Assembly (NCBI GenBank): GCA_964585545.1
Contig: CAZPDT010000009.1
Location: 61,457-125,456, forward strand
Source of the DNA: Brumimicrobium sp964585545
Lineage (GTDB): Bacteria; Bacteroidota; Bacteroidia; Flavobacteriales_D; Crocinitomicaceae
Reading direction: 5' to 3'
Length of the DNA: 64,000 nucleotides
Shown here: piece after piece, positions 54,530 to 62,687 of the stretch
Position numbering within the stretch: the first letter of the stretch is position 1
Layout: the number at the start of each line of letters is the position of its first letter
Translations under genes and position numbers: made by a program
Notes under the pieces: model-generated
Told to the model about the DNA's origin: nothing
The model's database searches: none
Seen by the model: only the letters and a program-made list of their open reading frames with translations

Positions 54530-55330
54530 TTAAAATGGATTCTTCCAAATAATATCAAACGCAAAATAATGTGCTGAATAAGTTGATTTTGTTCCCACTA
54601 AATTGTGCATATAGCCTAAATCAAATTGAAGCGGAACCCCTTTTGGATTTAAGGAATAAAAAAGAGAAAATCGACTGTCTTTATACTTGAAATTGGTCCA
54701 TCTCTTAGGTTGTTCTTTAAGTGATATAGCGAACAATTGTTCTGAATATAAGAGTAATCGATGTACTTTATTTTCAGACAAGGGAAGCGCAAATTTCAAT
54801 CGAAAACGTGTCCTGAATTGCATGTTTTCAGAATAATTTTTAAAACGAGGGGTATAAAATTTTCTTACTTCTTGTCTTAATGTTGGTGCAATATCAATAA
54901 AAGAGGTTTTAATTAGATAAGTAAATTTTCCATACACCCGGAATTCGTGTTTCGATTTTGGGTCGCCTTTTTCATAAGGAGGAGCAGATTGATATAAATT
55001 TTGTAGACGGTAACTCAATCCTAATGAATATTCCCAATGTTCGTGGAAGCGATTGTTCACTTCCTCATTAATCACAAAATGACTCTGATTTAGAAGAGGA
55101 TTGTAGTTGTTGGGATCACTTTTTCGAGCCAGCCCTAAATACGTGGTGGAAGTCCATTTATCAACGGTGTCTAGATTTTGTTTTATGCCTATAGCAAACC
55201 AACTACCAGTATTCACATTCCCCATTCCTGGAGGACCAATTTGAGCAGTTGTAGACCAAGAAATAAAAAGAAAAGAGAAGAAAATAATAACCGTATTCTG
55301 TATCTTTTGTTGAGTATAAAATCTTTTCAT
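54530..55330 (-). CDS. DUF2490 family outer-membrane beta-barrel protein
   Basis: The 266-residue protein has a signal peptide (cut near TTAQ) and the alternating beta pattern of a small barrel with many aromatic strands (WEYSLGLSYRLQNLYQ, FRVYGKFTYLIKTSF, RTRFRLKFALPL, YFAFDIIWKNPF with a C-terminal Phe). The layout agrees with DUF2490. The function of this family is unknown. The gene converges with terC, leaving 13 bp. Confidence 0.75.
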   Translation of the reverse strand: MKRFYTQQKIQNTVIIFFSFLFISWSTTAQIGPPGMGNVNTGSWFAIGIKQNLDTVDKWTSTTYLGLARKSDPNNYNPLLNQSHFVINEEVNNRFHEHWEYSLGLSYRLQNLYQSAPPYEKGDPKSKHEFRVYGKFTYLIKTSFIDIAPTLRQEVRKFYTPRFKNYSENMQFRTRFRLKFALPLSENKVHRLLLYSEQLFAISLKEQPKRWTNFKYKDSRFSLFYSLNPKGVPLQFDLGYMHNLVGTKSTYSAHYFAFDIIWKNPF

Positions 55331-55419
55331 TTTTTCACAAAATTAAAAATAAAAAAGAACTAACAATAGATAAAAAAACGAAAAAGAACGCACAAATTTT
55401 ACCCTGGCTTTTGCTTTAT

Positions 55420-55496
55420 TCATAATTCTTCAATTCCTCCATTCCTAATTCGTAATTGACTAATTCGTAATTCCCCCATTCCCAATTGATTAACCC
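55420..55496. repeat. AATTCGTAATTGACTAATTCG repeat run
   Basis: About five imperfect copies of (C)CTAATTCGTAATT lie just after the DUF819 gene. The words are the reverse complement of those at 13193 and 23671. Confidence 0.65.
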
Positions 55497-55499
55497 CCA

Positions 55500-57164
55500 T
55501 TAAATCGGCGCTACCATTTGCATAAGCTCAGCTGTTAAAATTGCACCAAAAGTCCCTATAAAATAGCCAAATACTGCCATTAAAACACCAACAGTTGTTA
55601 ATGCAGGATGAAAGGCATTGGCAATTATAGGCGCAGATGCTGCCCCGCCAACATTGGCTTGTGAGCCAACTGCAAGGAAAAAGAAGGGCGCCCGAATAAT
55701 TTTTGCAACTACAATCAATAAAACTGCATGGACGGCTATCCACACCAAACCAACCAATATCAGCTGTGGCTCATCAAAAACTTTGGAAATATCTACCTTC
55801 ATCCCAATAGTAGCAACCAAAATATATAAAAATACAGATCCAATTTTAGAAGCGCCTACACCTTCATAATTTTTTGCCTTAGAGAAACTAATGAGCAAAC
55901 CATAGAATGTAGAAATCACAACCATCCAAAAAAACTGACTCGATAAAGTATTTCCCTTTCCAAGTCTATCGAGAAAATAATCAGACAGGTATCCTCCTAG
56001 AAAGTGAGCCATTGCAACACCCCCAAAAACAAGTCCTAAAATGACCATAAAATCAGATAGTGTTGCTTTACGTTGAACTGACTGTTGGAAATTTTCAACT
56101 TTTGTTACTAATTTATCAATTGCTGTATTGTCTGCTTTAAACCAACGATCAAGTTTTGCTTTTCGACCAATTCCAAAGAGAATAACAGCCATCCAAATAT
56201 TGGCAACAACAATATCGACCAATAACATGCCTCCAAAAAGCGAATCTTTGTATTTGTAAATTTCTAACATTGCTGATTGATTAGCACCACCACCAATCCA
56301 GCTTCCAGCAATAGTTGCGAAACCTCGCCATGCTGCTTCATTTCCTGTTCCTCCAACCACTTCGGGAGAGAAAAATGAAAAAAGCCAAACTGAAAAAACA
56401 CCGCCAATAACAATTCCTATGGTTCCAGTAAAAAACATGATTAAACTTTTTGAACCCAGCCCAAATAGTGCTTTAATATCTACAGATAAAATCAATAAAA
56501 TAAGAGAGCCTGGCAGCAAATACTGGCTTGCCATATAATATAATGAAGTAGCTTCTGGATCGATAATATTAAACGATGTTAGCGCAGCAGGAATCATATA
56601 GCAAAGGAATAAAGCAGGAATGAAGGTATAAAAGCGTTTCCAGTTTTTGTTCTTTAATCCAGAGGTATAAAAAATGAGAGCCAAAACAATGGCTAAAATT
56701 CCAAATACAATTTTATCATTTGTAAATACAGCTTCGACATGTGGTTTTTTTAAAAAGGTAATCTTTGTTACAGCCTTGTCACCTGGCAAAGCAATTACCT
56801 TCCCGTCTTTCATCGGTTCAATGGAAAGCTCCAATATTTCAGTAGGACCAGGATTTTTAAAAAACACATTCCCTATATCACCCACAAAAACGGAATCGTT
56901 AAACAACTTTATTTTAATGCGATCGGCCGACTTAAAAATGCGTCGTTCCTCATCATTAAAAATAAGCACTCCGTATTTTTCTGGACTAAACTCTTTTGCC
57001 TCTTCCCCAAATTGAAAGGAAGACATATCTTCTAATAAGTTGTCTGGAATTTGTTTTTGAGTAACAACAACAGAGTCTTGACCATTAACCAATACTTTTT
57101 CTTGACCATAAAGATTTGTGTTCAGTATAAGGAAAAAGAGAAGCAGGTAAAAAAATTGTTTCAT
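55500..57164 (-). CDS. DUF819 family membrane permease with N-terminal extracytoplasmic domain
   Basis: From the ATG at 57164 (the in-frame start at 57194 is less likely, since MKQFFYLLLFF is a good signal peptide) it has about 554 residues. These are a signal peptide (cut near LYGQ), a beta-rich domain of about 115 residues ending in KKPHVEAVF, and then about ten TM helices with WRGFATIAGSWIGGGANQSA and ANVGGAASAPIIANAFHPAL, typical of DUF819. Usual DUF819 proteins (about 400 residues) lack the front domain. The substrate is unknown. It is the third gene of the minus-strand set with the PepSY and CbiX-like genes (gaps of 73 and 63 bp). Confidence 0.8.
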   Translation of the reverse strand: MKQFFYLLLFFLILNTNLYGQEKVLVNGQDSVVVTQKQIPDNLLEDMSSFQFGEEAKEFSPEKYGVLIFNDEERRIFKSADRIKIKLFNDSVFVGDIGNVFFKNPGPTEILELSIEPMKDGKVIALPGDKAVTKITFLKKPHVEAVFTNDKIVFGILAIVLALIFYTSGLKNKNWKRFYTFIPALFLCYMIPAALTSFNIIDPEATSLYYMASQYLLPGSLILLILSVDIKALFGLGSKSLIMFFTGTIGIVIGGVFSVWLFSFFSPEVVGGTGNEAAWRGFATIAGSWIGGGANQSAMLEIYKYKDSLFGGMLLVDIVVANIWMAVILFGIGRKAKLDRWFKADNTAIDKLVTKVENFQQSVQRKATLSDFMVILGLVFGGVAMAHFLGGYLSDYFLDRLGKGNTLSSQFFWMVVISTFYGLLISFSKAKNYEGVGASKIGSVFLYILVATIGMKVDISKVFDEPQLILVGLVWIAVHAVLLIVVAKIIRAPFFFLAVGSQANVGGAASAPIIANAFHPALTTVGVLMAVFGYFIGTFGAILTAELMQMVAPI

Positions 57165-57237
57165 CTGTGGCGTTATTTTAAATTGAATCGCCAAAATAGG
57201 GAAGTATTTTGAAATTGAGACTATAAAATACTGCTTT

Positions 57238-57810
57238 TTAACCGAACATCATTATCAATACTGCAATGATAGGAGGAATAAATCCTGCAAAAAAGAACCA
57301 TTTGCCACGACCTCTAAACCCTTTCTTTCCTTTCCTTATAAAAAGTCCAGTAATTGTAATCAAAATCAAGAAAAAAGCAAAAACATCTGCAAACCATTTC
57401 CACCCTTTTACACTGTTGAGGTGAATCGCATTGGTTTGGTAAAAGAAAGGGCGTTTCGACACCTGCTCGAACTCTGCCCTTTTCTCTGTTAAATAAATAT
57501 GCATTGTTGCATCTTGATAATATATTTTTACTTGGTCGGGTGTAGGAGTATCATACAGTTTGAATTTTTCCTCTCCCACTTGATCGCTTAACTTTGAAAT
57601 GAGTTCATCGTTTATTTCATCTGCTGTATAAACTTTTTCCAAATGAAGTGTCTTCTTTTTAAGAAGAAAGTTCGCATCCCAATCATTTACGTGATTTAAG
57701 GCAATTCCTGAAATAGAATAAATCAAAATCAAAGCCGTAAAAAAATACCCAAAATCACGGTGCGTGATAAGGTTCCATCTCCGGAGTTTTTTTGTATTTA
57801 TCTTAAACAT
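57238..57810 (-). CDS. PepSY-associated TM protein (iron-uptake type)
   Basis: From the ATG at 57810, preceded by AGGGG, the protein has 190 residues: WNLITHRDFGYFFTALILIYSISG (the PepSY_TM start with the conserved His), an extracytoplasmic domain of about 100 residues (about 40-140), a second TM helix near FADVFAFFLILITITGLFI, and a last one (FFFAGFIPPIIAVLIMM). Members of this group accompany TonB-dependent receptors for haem and siderophores, and some reduce ferric ligands. Here it lies between the CbiX-like lipoprotein and the DUF819 gene. The upstream TTG-led frame (57825) is less likely. Confidence 0.75.
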   Translation of the reverse strand: MFKINTKKLRRWNLITHRDFGYFFTALILIYSISGIALNHVNDWDANFLLKKKTLHLEKVYTADEINDELISKLSDQVGEEKFKLYDTPTPDQVKIYYQDATMHIYLTEKRAEFEQVSKRPFFYQTNAIHLNSVKGWKWFADVFAFFLILITITGLFIRKGKKGFRGRGKWFFFAGFIPPIIAVLIMMFG

Positions 57811-57873
57811 TTTTCCCCTTTTCAATCAATTTTAAACCCGTTATATTTCCGATTAGAAACTGTCTAATCTGCA

Positions 57874-58845
57874 TTATTGTTCCTCTTTTTCTTTGATCTT
57901 ATCAGCATACTCTTTTGTAATATCAATTACCCATTGCTGTACATTTTTATCGGGTAAGATTGCATCAGGAATATAGGCAACACGCTCTTCATGATTTTTA
58001 ATCTTTTTGATCCCTTCTGGTATAATTCGTTTTTGAAACTCCTCATCCATCGCTACAAGTACAGGGACAACAACTGCTTTCTTTTTCTTCTCTAAAACCG
58101 TTTTAATTGCATCTGTTGTTTTTTGAGGATCATAATGAACAATATGTCCACACCACCCATGTGAAAAGACATTAATTCCCGTTTTTTCCTCAACATATTT
58201 TCCTACTTCTTCAAAGAGTGCGTCCCATTCTTTTTCATAGTCAACATCTCCATATCCAATCAATACAAGACCTTCATTTTCGGGGTCTTCGGATAAAGCT
58301 TTTGCCCTTCTCAATATGTTTTCTTTTAATATATCGGTGAAATCGAGCTTTGGAGTAATGTAGACATTGGCATCGGGCTTATAGCGGTCAATTTTTTCCA
58401 TTTTTAACGCTTCTCTGGCCGCAGGATCCTCTTTTTGACCCAATATTGTTGGTATGTCCTCAAAAGTGTGTGGACTCACCGTTAAGAAAATGGGAACAGT
58501 AATTAAATCTGTATAACCCTCTTTATCAAACTCTTTAGCTCGTGTTGCAATTGAAGGCTCAGTATATTCCATAAATGCGGTTTTCGTTCCTTTTATGGTC
58601 CCATCTGCTAAAATTTTATCTTTTACATTCTCTTCCAAACCTTTTAAAGTATTTCTCCAGTTCTCAGATCGCGATCCATGGTTCACAAGAAAAACCCCAA
58701 TTTTTCGCTCCTTATTTGCTACTGGTTCTTCTTTATTTGATTCAACTTCTGTGTTATCACATGAAGAAATCATAAATAGAAGTGTGAAGAATGTACACAT
58801 TAATAAAATAGGTTGAGGTACTTTTAAAACAAGACGTGCTTTCAT
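57874..58845 (-). CDS. CbiX/SirB-like chelatase as a lipoprotein
   Basis: This 323-residue protein has lipobox LFMISSC (Cys29), so it is anchored outside the cytoplasm. It has two chelatase-like halves. The N-terminal half keeps both histidines of the CbiX active site: VNHGSRSENW (His56) and LTVSPHTFED (His126). The C-terminal half has lost them at the equivalent places (GYGDVDYEKEW, VAMDEEFQKR) but contains a His-rich HGWCGHIVHYDP (His229, 234, 237). CbiX enzymes insert Co2+ or Fe2+ into tetrapyrroles in the cytosol, so an exported copy is unusual for the family. It is divergent from the HmuY gene. Metal insertion or haem iron release is inference. Confidence 0.78.
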   Translation of the reverse strand: MKARLVLKVPQPILLMCTFFTLLFMISSCDNTEVESNKEEPVANKERKIGVFLVNHGSRSENWRNTLKGLEENVKDKILADGTIKGTKTAFMEYTEPSIATRAKEFDKEGYTDLITVPIFLTVSPHTFEDIPTILGQKEDPAAREALKMEKIDRYKPDANVYITPKLDFTDILKENILRRAKALSEDPENEGLVLIGYGDVDYEKEWDALFEEVGKYVEEKTGINVFSHGWCGHIVHYDPQKTTDAIKTVLEKKKKAVVVPVLVAMDEEFQKRIIPEGIKKIKNHEERVAYIPDAILPDKNVQQWVIDITKEYADKIKEKEEQ

Positions 58846-58874
58846 TTTTTTTATTTAATTATTAAACAATTTAT

Positions 58875-58891
58875 TTTAGAATGATTCTAAA
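58875..58891. promoter_or_regulatory. Fur-like palindrome
   Basis: TTTAGAATGATTCTAAA is perfect with 8-bp arms around one central G, and it matches the Fur 7-1-7 pattern (TGATAATnATTATCA) in five of seven positions per arm. It lies 30 bp before the chelatase gene start. Confidence 0.55.
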
Positions 58892-58928
58892 TAGTGGTTG
58901 CAAATATAAATGAGCAATGTTGTTCCTC

Positions 58929-58988
58929 CAATACCTAAAACGGGGTATTTATCCACTTTTAGAGAGAAATACCCCATTTATGGTATTG
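58929..58988. promoter_or_regulatory. 60-bp nested dyad upstream of the HmuY-like gene
   Basis: CAATACC (58929-58935) pairs with GGTATTG (58982-58988), and GGGGTATTT (58942-58950) with AAATACCCC (58967-58975), each with the same 6-bp internal gap. The centre is about 64 bp before the expected transcription start, a position usual for an activator site. The right outer arm overlaps the -33 box. Confidence 0.6.
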
Positions 58989-59016
58989 CCATTTGCTTGT
59001 CTCCGTCTTACTTTTG
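58985..59016 (+). promoter_or_regulatory. promoter of the HmuY-like gene
   Basis: ATTG (58985-58988), a 20-bp spacer and TACTTTTG (59009-59016) fit the Bacteroidota consensus. It leaves about 40 bp of leader before the ATG at 59060. Confidence 0.6.
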
Positions 59017-59059
59017 CAGTTAGAAAAGACTATTTAAAATTAATCTAAATAAGAATAAA

Positions 59060-60316
59060 ATGAGAAATAAAGTACTATGTATTTTCAGCCTTTTAGGGCT
59101 AGGGGCGACGACAATGTCAACTGCACAAACAGCGGTTAAAGACAGCGTAATAATGGGGCAAAACTATGCCAATGAAGTATATTACACACTAGATGATGGA
59201 ACACAATCTTCTGTAAATGGAGACGATTGGCATTTAATGTTTTCTACCGATATACGGTCTGTAGGGATTTCATCCAATGCTAAGAATTCAACGGTAAAAA
59301 AGTGGCCTAATGGAGACAATGGGGATTTCAGTATAGCCATCGATACTACGGGATTTTCTTCTTGGGAGGAATTAAAAAACGACCCTGCCGATTATGAAGT
59401 AGGTGCGTTTAATCAGAATCCTTCAGGATCTTTCAATTATGGCTGGGGAACTTATAGCCCATCTACACACAAAGTAACAGGAGATTCAATATACCTTGTA
59501 ACAGTAGGAGACAGCGCACTTTATAAAGTTGATGTTATCTCTCTTACACAAGGTGTTATGACGTTTCGATATGCCCTTTACGATGCAACTGATCAGGGAA
59601 CTGAAATAGACATTGATGGCGCCAACTACAACACAAAAGACTTTGTTTTCTTTAATCTGGTAGATGGACAGGTAAAAGACAGAGAACTTGAAGGATGGGA
59701 TTTGTGGTTTTTAAAATACCATGACTTGTATCAAGGTCAAAGTATTGAAGTAGTAACTGGCGTTTTAACCAATCCAAAACTAGAAGTGGCAAAAGTGGAT
59801 GTTGGATCAGGAAATCAAGCAACAGCTAATAACTTCTTTGGTTCTTTTTTCTCTAATGACAAAAATGTAATAGGGGAGACTTATAAATCTCTTAATTACA
59901 ATAATTTTGAGTGGGAAGTTACGGATTCTTTAGTTTATTATATTAAAGATACTGCTTCGGGAAATGTTTGGAAATGGTATCCTACAAAATTTGTTGGTCA
60001 AAGTGAAGGCAAAACTGTATTTATGAAAGAACAAGTAGGATTTGCAGGATTAAGCACCGAAAAGACACAGTTTTTAGATGTTTATCCCAATCCTATGAAC
60101 AACAAGTTAACTGTGGTTTTTGATTCAAAAGCAAACAAGGCAAATATTGAATTGTACAATAGTATGGGTCAAGTTATGTTAACAAATCTGTTCGATACAA
60201 GTAATGGAAATCTTACTGAAAAAGAATTGGATGTTTCTTCATTAAAACGCGGATTGTATTTTGTTAGAATATCTCAAAATGGTCAATCCACAGTGCAAAA
60301 GGTTATAAAAAATTAA
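59060..60316 (+). CDS. HmuY-like protein with T9SS sorting domain
   Basis: The 418-residue protein has a signal peptide (cut near STAQ) and a HmuY-type domain (about 24-330): YANEVYYTLDDGTQSSVNGD, WHLMFST, TGFSSWEELKN, VFFNLVDGQVKDRELEGWDL. A C-terminal T9SS domain follows (FLDVYPNPMNNKLTV, LKRGLYFVRISQNG). HmuY proteins capture haem or related tetrapyrroles and hand them to a TonB receptor. The added sorting domain means it should be sent outside by the T9SS and fixed on the surface or released. The receptor gene follows after a hairpin. Confidence 0.8.
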   Translation: MRNKVLCIFSLLGLGATTMSTAQTAVKDSVIMGQNYANEVYYTLDDGTQSSVNGDDWHLMFSTDIRSVGISSNAKNSTVKKWPNGDNGDFSIAIDTTGFSSWEELKNDPADYEVGAFNQNPSGSFNYGWGTYSPSTHKVTGDSIYLVTVGDSALYKVDVISLTQGVMTFRYALYDATDQGTEIDIDGANYNTKDFVFFNLVDGQVKDRELEGWDLWFLKYHDLYQGQSIEVVTGVLTNPKLEVAKVDVGSGNQATANNFFGSFFSNDKNVIGETYKSLNYNNFEWEVTDSLVYYIKDTASGNVWKWYPTKFVGQSEGKTVFMKEQVGFAGLSTEKTQFLDVYPNPMNNKLTVVFDSKANKANIELYNSMGQVMLTNLFDTSNGNLTEKELDVSSLKRGLYFVRISQNGQSTVQKVIKN

Positions 60317-60332
60317 TCCCATATAGAAAACC

Positions 60333-60358
60333 ACCCCATTAAAAATTTTTAATGGGGT
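60333..60358 (+). terminator. strong hairpin between the HmuY-like and receptor genes
   Basis: ACCCCATTAAAAA followed by its exact complement gives a 26-bp perfect palindrome just 17 bp after the HmuY stop. No long T-run follows, so it may stop part of the transcripts or stabilise the 3' end of the HmuY mRNA. Confidence 0.6.
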
Positions 60359-60409
60359 AGTTTCTCTAAAAAACTTTTTAATCAATTAAAAAGCAATAAA
60401 ACGATAGTA

Positions 60410-62686
60410 GTGAGTTTTCAAAAATTATTTCTTGTAATTGTTTTTCCTTTGACTTTCTCCTTTGTTTATGGACAAACATTAAGTGTAGTTTCTCATGAAG
60501 ACGGTGAACCACTTCCTGGGGCGAGAGTAGATATTGAATGGCATGAACAAGTTGCCCATTTTCAAACACAAATAGACGGGAAATTAAAAATTGACCCACC
60601 GTTTTCTGAACAACCTACAGATCTCACCGTTTCTTATATCGGCTATAAAACCAAAACCATTAAAGGATTGACCCTTTCTAAAGACACAACAATTCGTCTT
60701 TCATCAGGTGTAAAGCGCCTTGATGAAGTTGCAATAACAGCACAATATAAATCTCAAACAATAGAAAATACGGTTCACAACATTCGAATTATCGACAGCA
60801 AGAAAATTGATGCTATGGCTGCACAAAATGTTGAGGATGTTTTAAGTAATGAGCTCAATATAAGAATTGGTGAAGACAATGTGTTGGGAAGTACCATGCA
60901 ACTCCAAGGTGTTGGAGGGCAAAATGTTAAAATTTTAGTTGATGGTGTTCCACTGACTGGCAGAATGAATGGGAATATTGACCTTTCACAAATTCCAATT
61001 GAATGTGTAGAAAGAATAGAGATTGTTGAAGGACCGCTATCGGTTAATTATGGAACGGATGCCTTAGGAGGAACCATTAATATCATCACCAAAAAAAACC
61101 AGAGAAAAAAATGGGAATTTATCTCAAGCAACTATCTTGAAAGCAGTGGGAAATTAAACAATAGTGGTGCTATTGGTTTTCGGACAGGGAATCATCAAAT
61201 ACGGCTTAATGGAGGTCGAAAATTTTTTGATGGCTGGGATCCTTCTCACAATACTTTCCATTTTGATACACATCCCGTTGCCGATAGCTCAAGAGTACAA
61301 CTGTGGAATCCTAAAATTCAAATTTTTGGTGGCGTAAACTACCGATATAGTGGTAAGAAATCCACTTTCAATTACAGCGGTCAACTATTGAATGAAGATA
61401 TTATCAATAAAGGGTATCCTAGAGCTCCTTATCAGGAAATGGCTTTTGATGATTACTACAACACCAAAAGAATCAATCAGAGGGCTTATTTTAATTATCG
61501 ATTTAAGCACCATTACAGAATGTCTATTCTCGCAGGATACAATGGCTTTTTAAGAAAAAAAACCACACAGGTACGTGATTTAACGACGATTACGGATGTT
61601 CCTTCCGCTGACCCTAATGCCCATGATACTTCACAATTCCATAGCTTTAATTCTCGGGGACGTTTTATACAGGCGCATCCTGATAAGAAAGTTAATTATG
61701 AAATTGGCTACGACATTATCTACGAAATTGCCCATGGAAAAAGAATTGCAGAAGGGAAGCAAACCGTTGGGGATTACGCTCTTTACGCTACCGCAGAATA
61801 CACTCCTATTTCCTCTTTAGTTCTTCGTCCTGGTTTACGGTACGGATACAACACTGAATACAAATCTCCATTAACGCCTTCACTCAATATTAAATATGAT
61901 TTCCTTAAAAAAGTCAAACATAAATTGAGCGTTAGAGCTTCTTATGCCAGAGGATTTAGAGCACCTACTGTTAAAGAACTCCATTATGAATTTATAGACA
62001 TCAATCACCATATTATTGGAAATCCTAATCTTCGGGCTGAACGCTCTAATCAATTCAACCTTTCTTTTCACCAATACCTCGATTTAAAAGCCGTTCGATG
62101 GAGGAATAAAATCGGTTTTTTCTATACAGACATTCATAATTTAATCACCTTGGCTCAAGAAACAACCTCATCATTGCATTATACATATTTTAATTTAGAG
62201 CAATATACTACTACAGGAATACAGATTGAGAGCAATATCATCTATAAAAACTTGTCTGCTGGATTGGGCTTTGGTTTGGTTGGACGAAACAACAATTTAA
62301 AGACAGAGAATGAAGAGTTAACAGGTTTTTTATATTCTCCAGAAGCGACTTTTAACTTGCAATATGATTGGAAAAAAACAGGACTGCAGTTTGCATTCTT
62401 CTATAAGTATACTGGAGCTTTACCTAATATATATAGTAATGAAGACGGAGAAATTGTTGAAGGCAGAATGAGTGAATATAACATTGCAGATTTCAATGTC
62501 TCTAAATATATATTCAAAAAGAGATTAAAGGTCACGGTTGGGGTTAAAAACCTATTTAATGTTACTTCAATTAATGGCTCTGCTGGGATGAATCAGGGCG
62601 CTCACTCCTCTGGTTCAGGTGTGGTTTCAGTAGGTATGGGAAGGACCTACAACCTTGGTGTTATTCTTCATTTAAATTCAAAATAA
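60410..62686 (+). CDS. TonB-dependent outer-membrane receptor, haem/tetrapyrrole type
   Basis: The 758-residue protein starts with GTG and has a signal peptide (cut near FVYGQ). A carboxypeptidase-regulatory-like domain (about 24-100) is followed by a plug (about 110-235: NVEDVLSNELNIRIGEDNVL, KILVDGVPLTGRMNGNIDLS, LGGTINIITKK) and a beta-barrel of about 520 residues, with a C-terminal stretch NLGVILHLNSK. Plug and barrel are full length. Position between two HmuY-like genes argues for a haem or related tetrapyrrole substrate. The TonB box is not clear. It ends two bases before the next gene. Confidence 0.88.
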   Translation: MSFQKLFLVIVFPLTFSFVYGQTLSVVSHEDGEPLPGARVDIEWHEQVAHFQTQIDGKLKIDPPFSEQPTDLTVSYIGYKTKTIKGLTLSKDTTIRLSSGVKRLDEVAITAQYKSQTIENTVHNIRIIDSKKIDAMAAQNVEDVLSNELNIRIGEDNVLGSTMQLQGVGGQNVKILVDGVPLTGRMNGNIDLSQIPIECVERIEIVEGPLSVNYGTDALGGTINIITKKNQRKKWEFISSNYLESSGKLNNSGAIGFRTGNHQIRLNGGRKFFDGWDPSHNTFHFDTHPVADSSRVQLWNPKIQIFGGVNYRYSGKKSTFNYSGQLLNEDIINKGYPRAPYQEMAFDDYYNTKRINQRAYFNYRFKHHYRMSILAGYNGFLRKKTTQVRDLTTITDVPSADPNAHDTSQFHSFNSRGRFIQAHPDKKVNYEIGYDIIYEIAHGKRIAEGKQTVGDYALYATAEYTPISSLVLRPGLRYGYNTEYKSPLTPSLNIKYDFLKKVKHKLSVRASYARGFRAPTVKELHYEFIDINHHIIGNPNLRAERSNQFNLSFHQYLDLKAVRWRNKIGFFYTDIHNLITLAQETTSSLHYTYFNLEQYTTTGIQIESNIIYKNLSAGLGFGLVGRNNNLKTENEELTGFLYSPEATFNLQYDWKKTGLQFAFFYKYTGALPNIYSNEDGEIVEGRMSEYNIADFNVSKYIFKKRLKVTVGVKNLFNVTSINGSAGMNQGAHSSGSGVVSVGMGRTYNLGVILHLNSK

Positions 62687-62687
62687 G

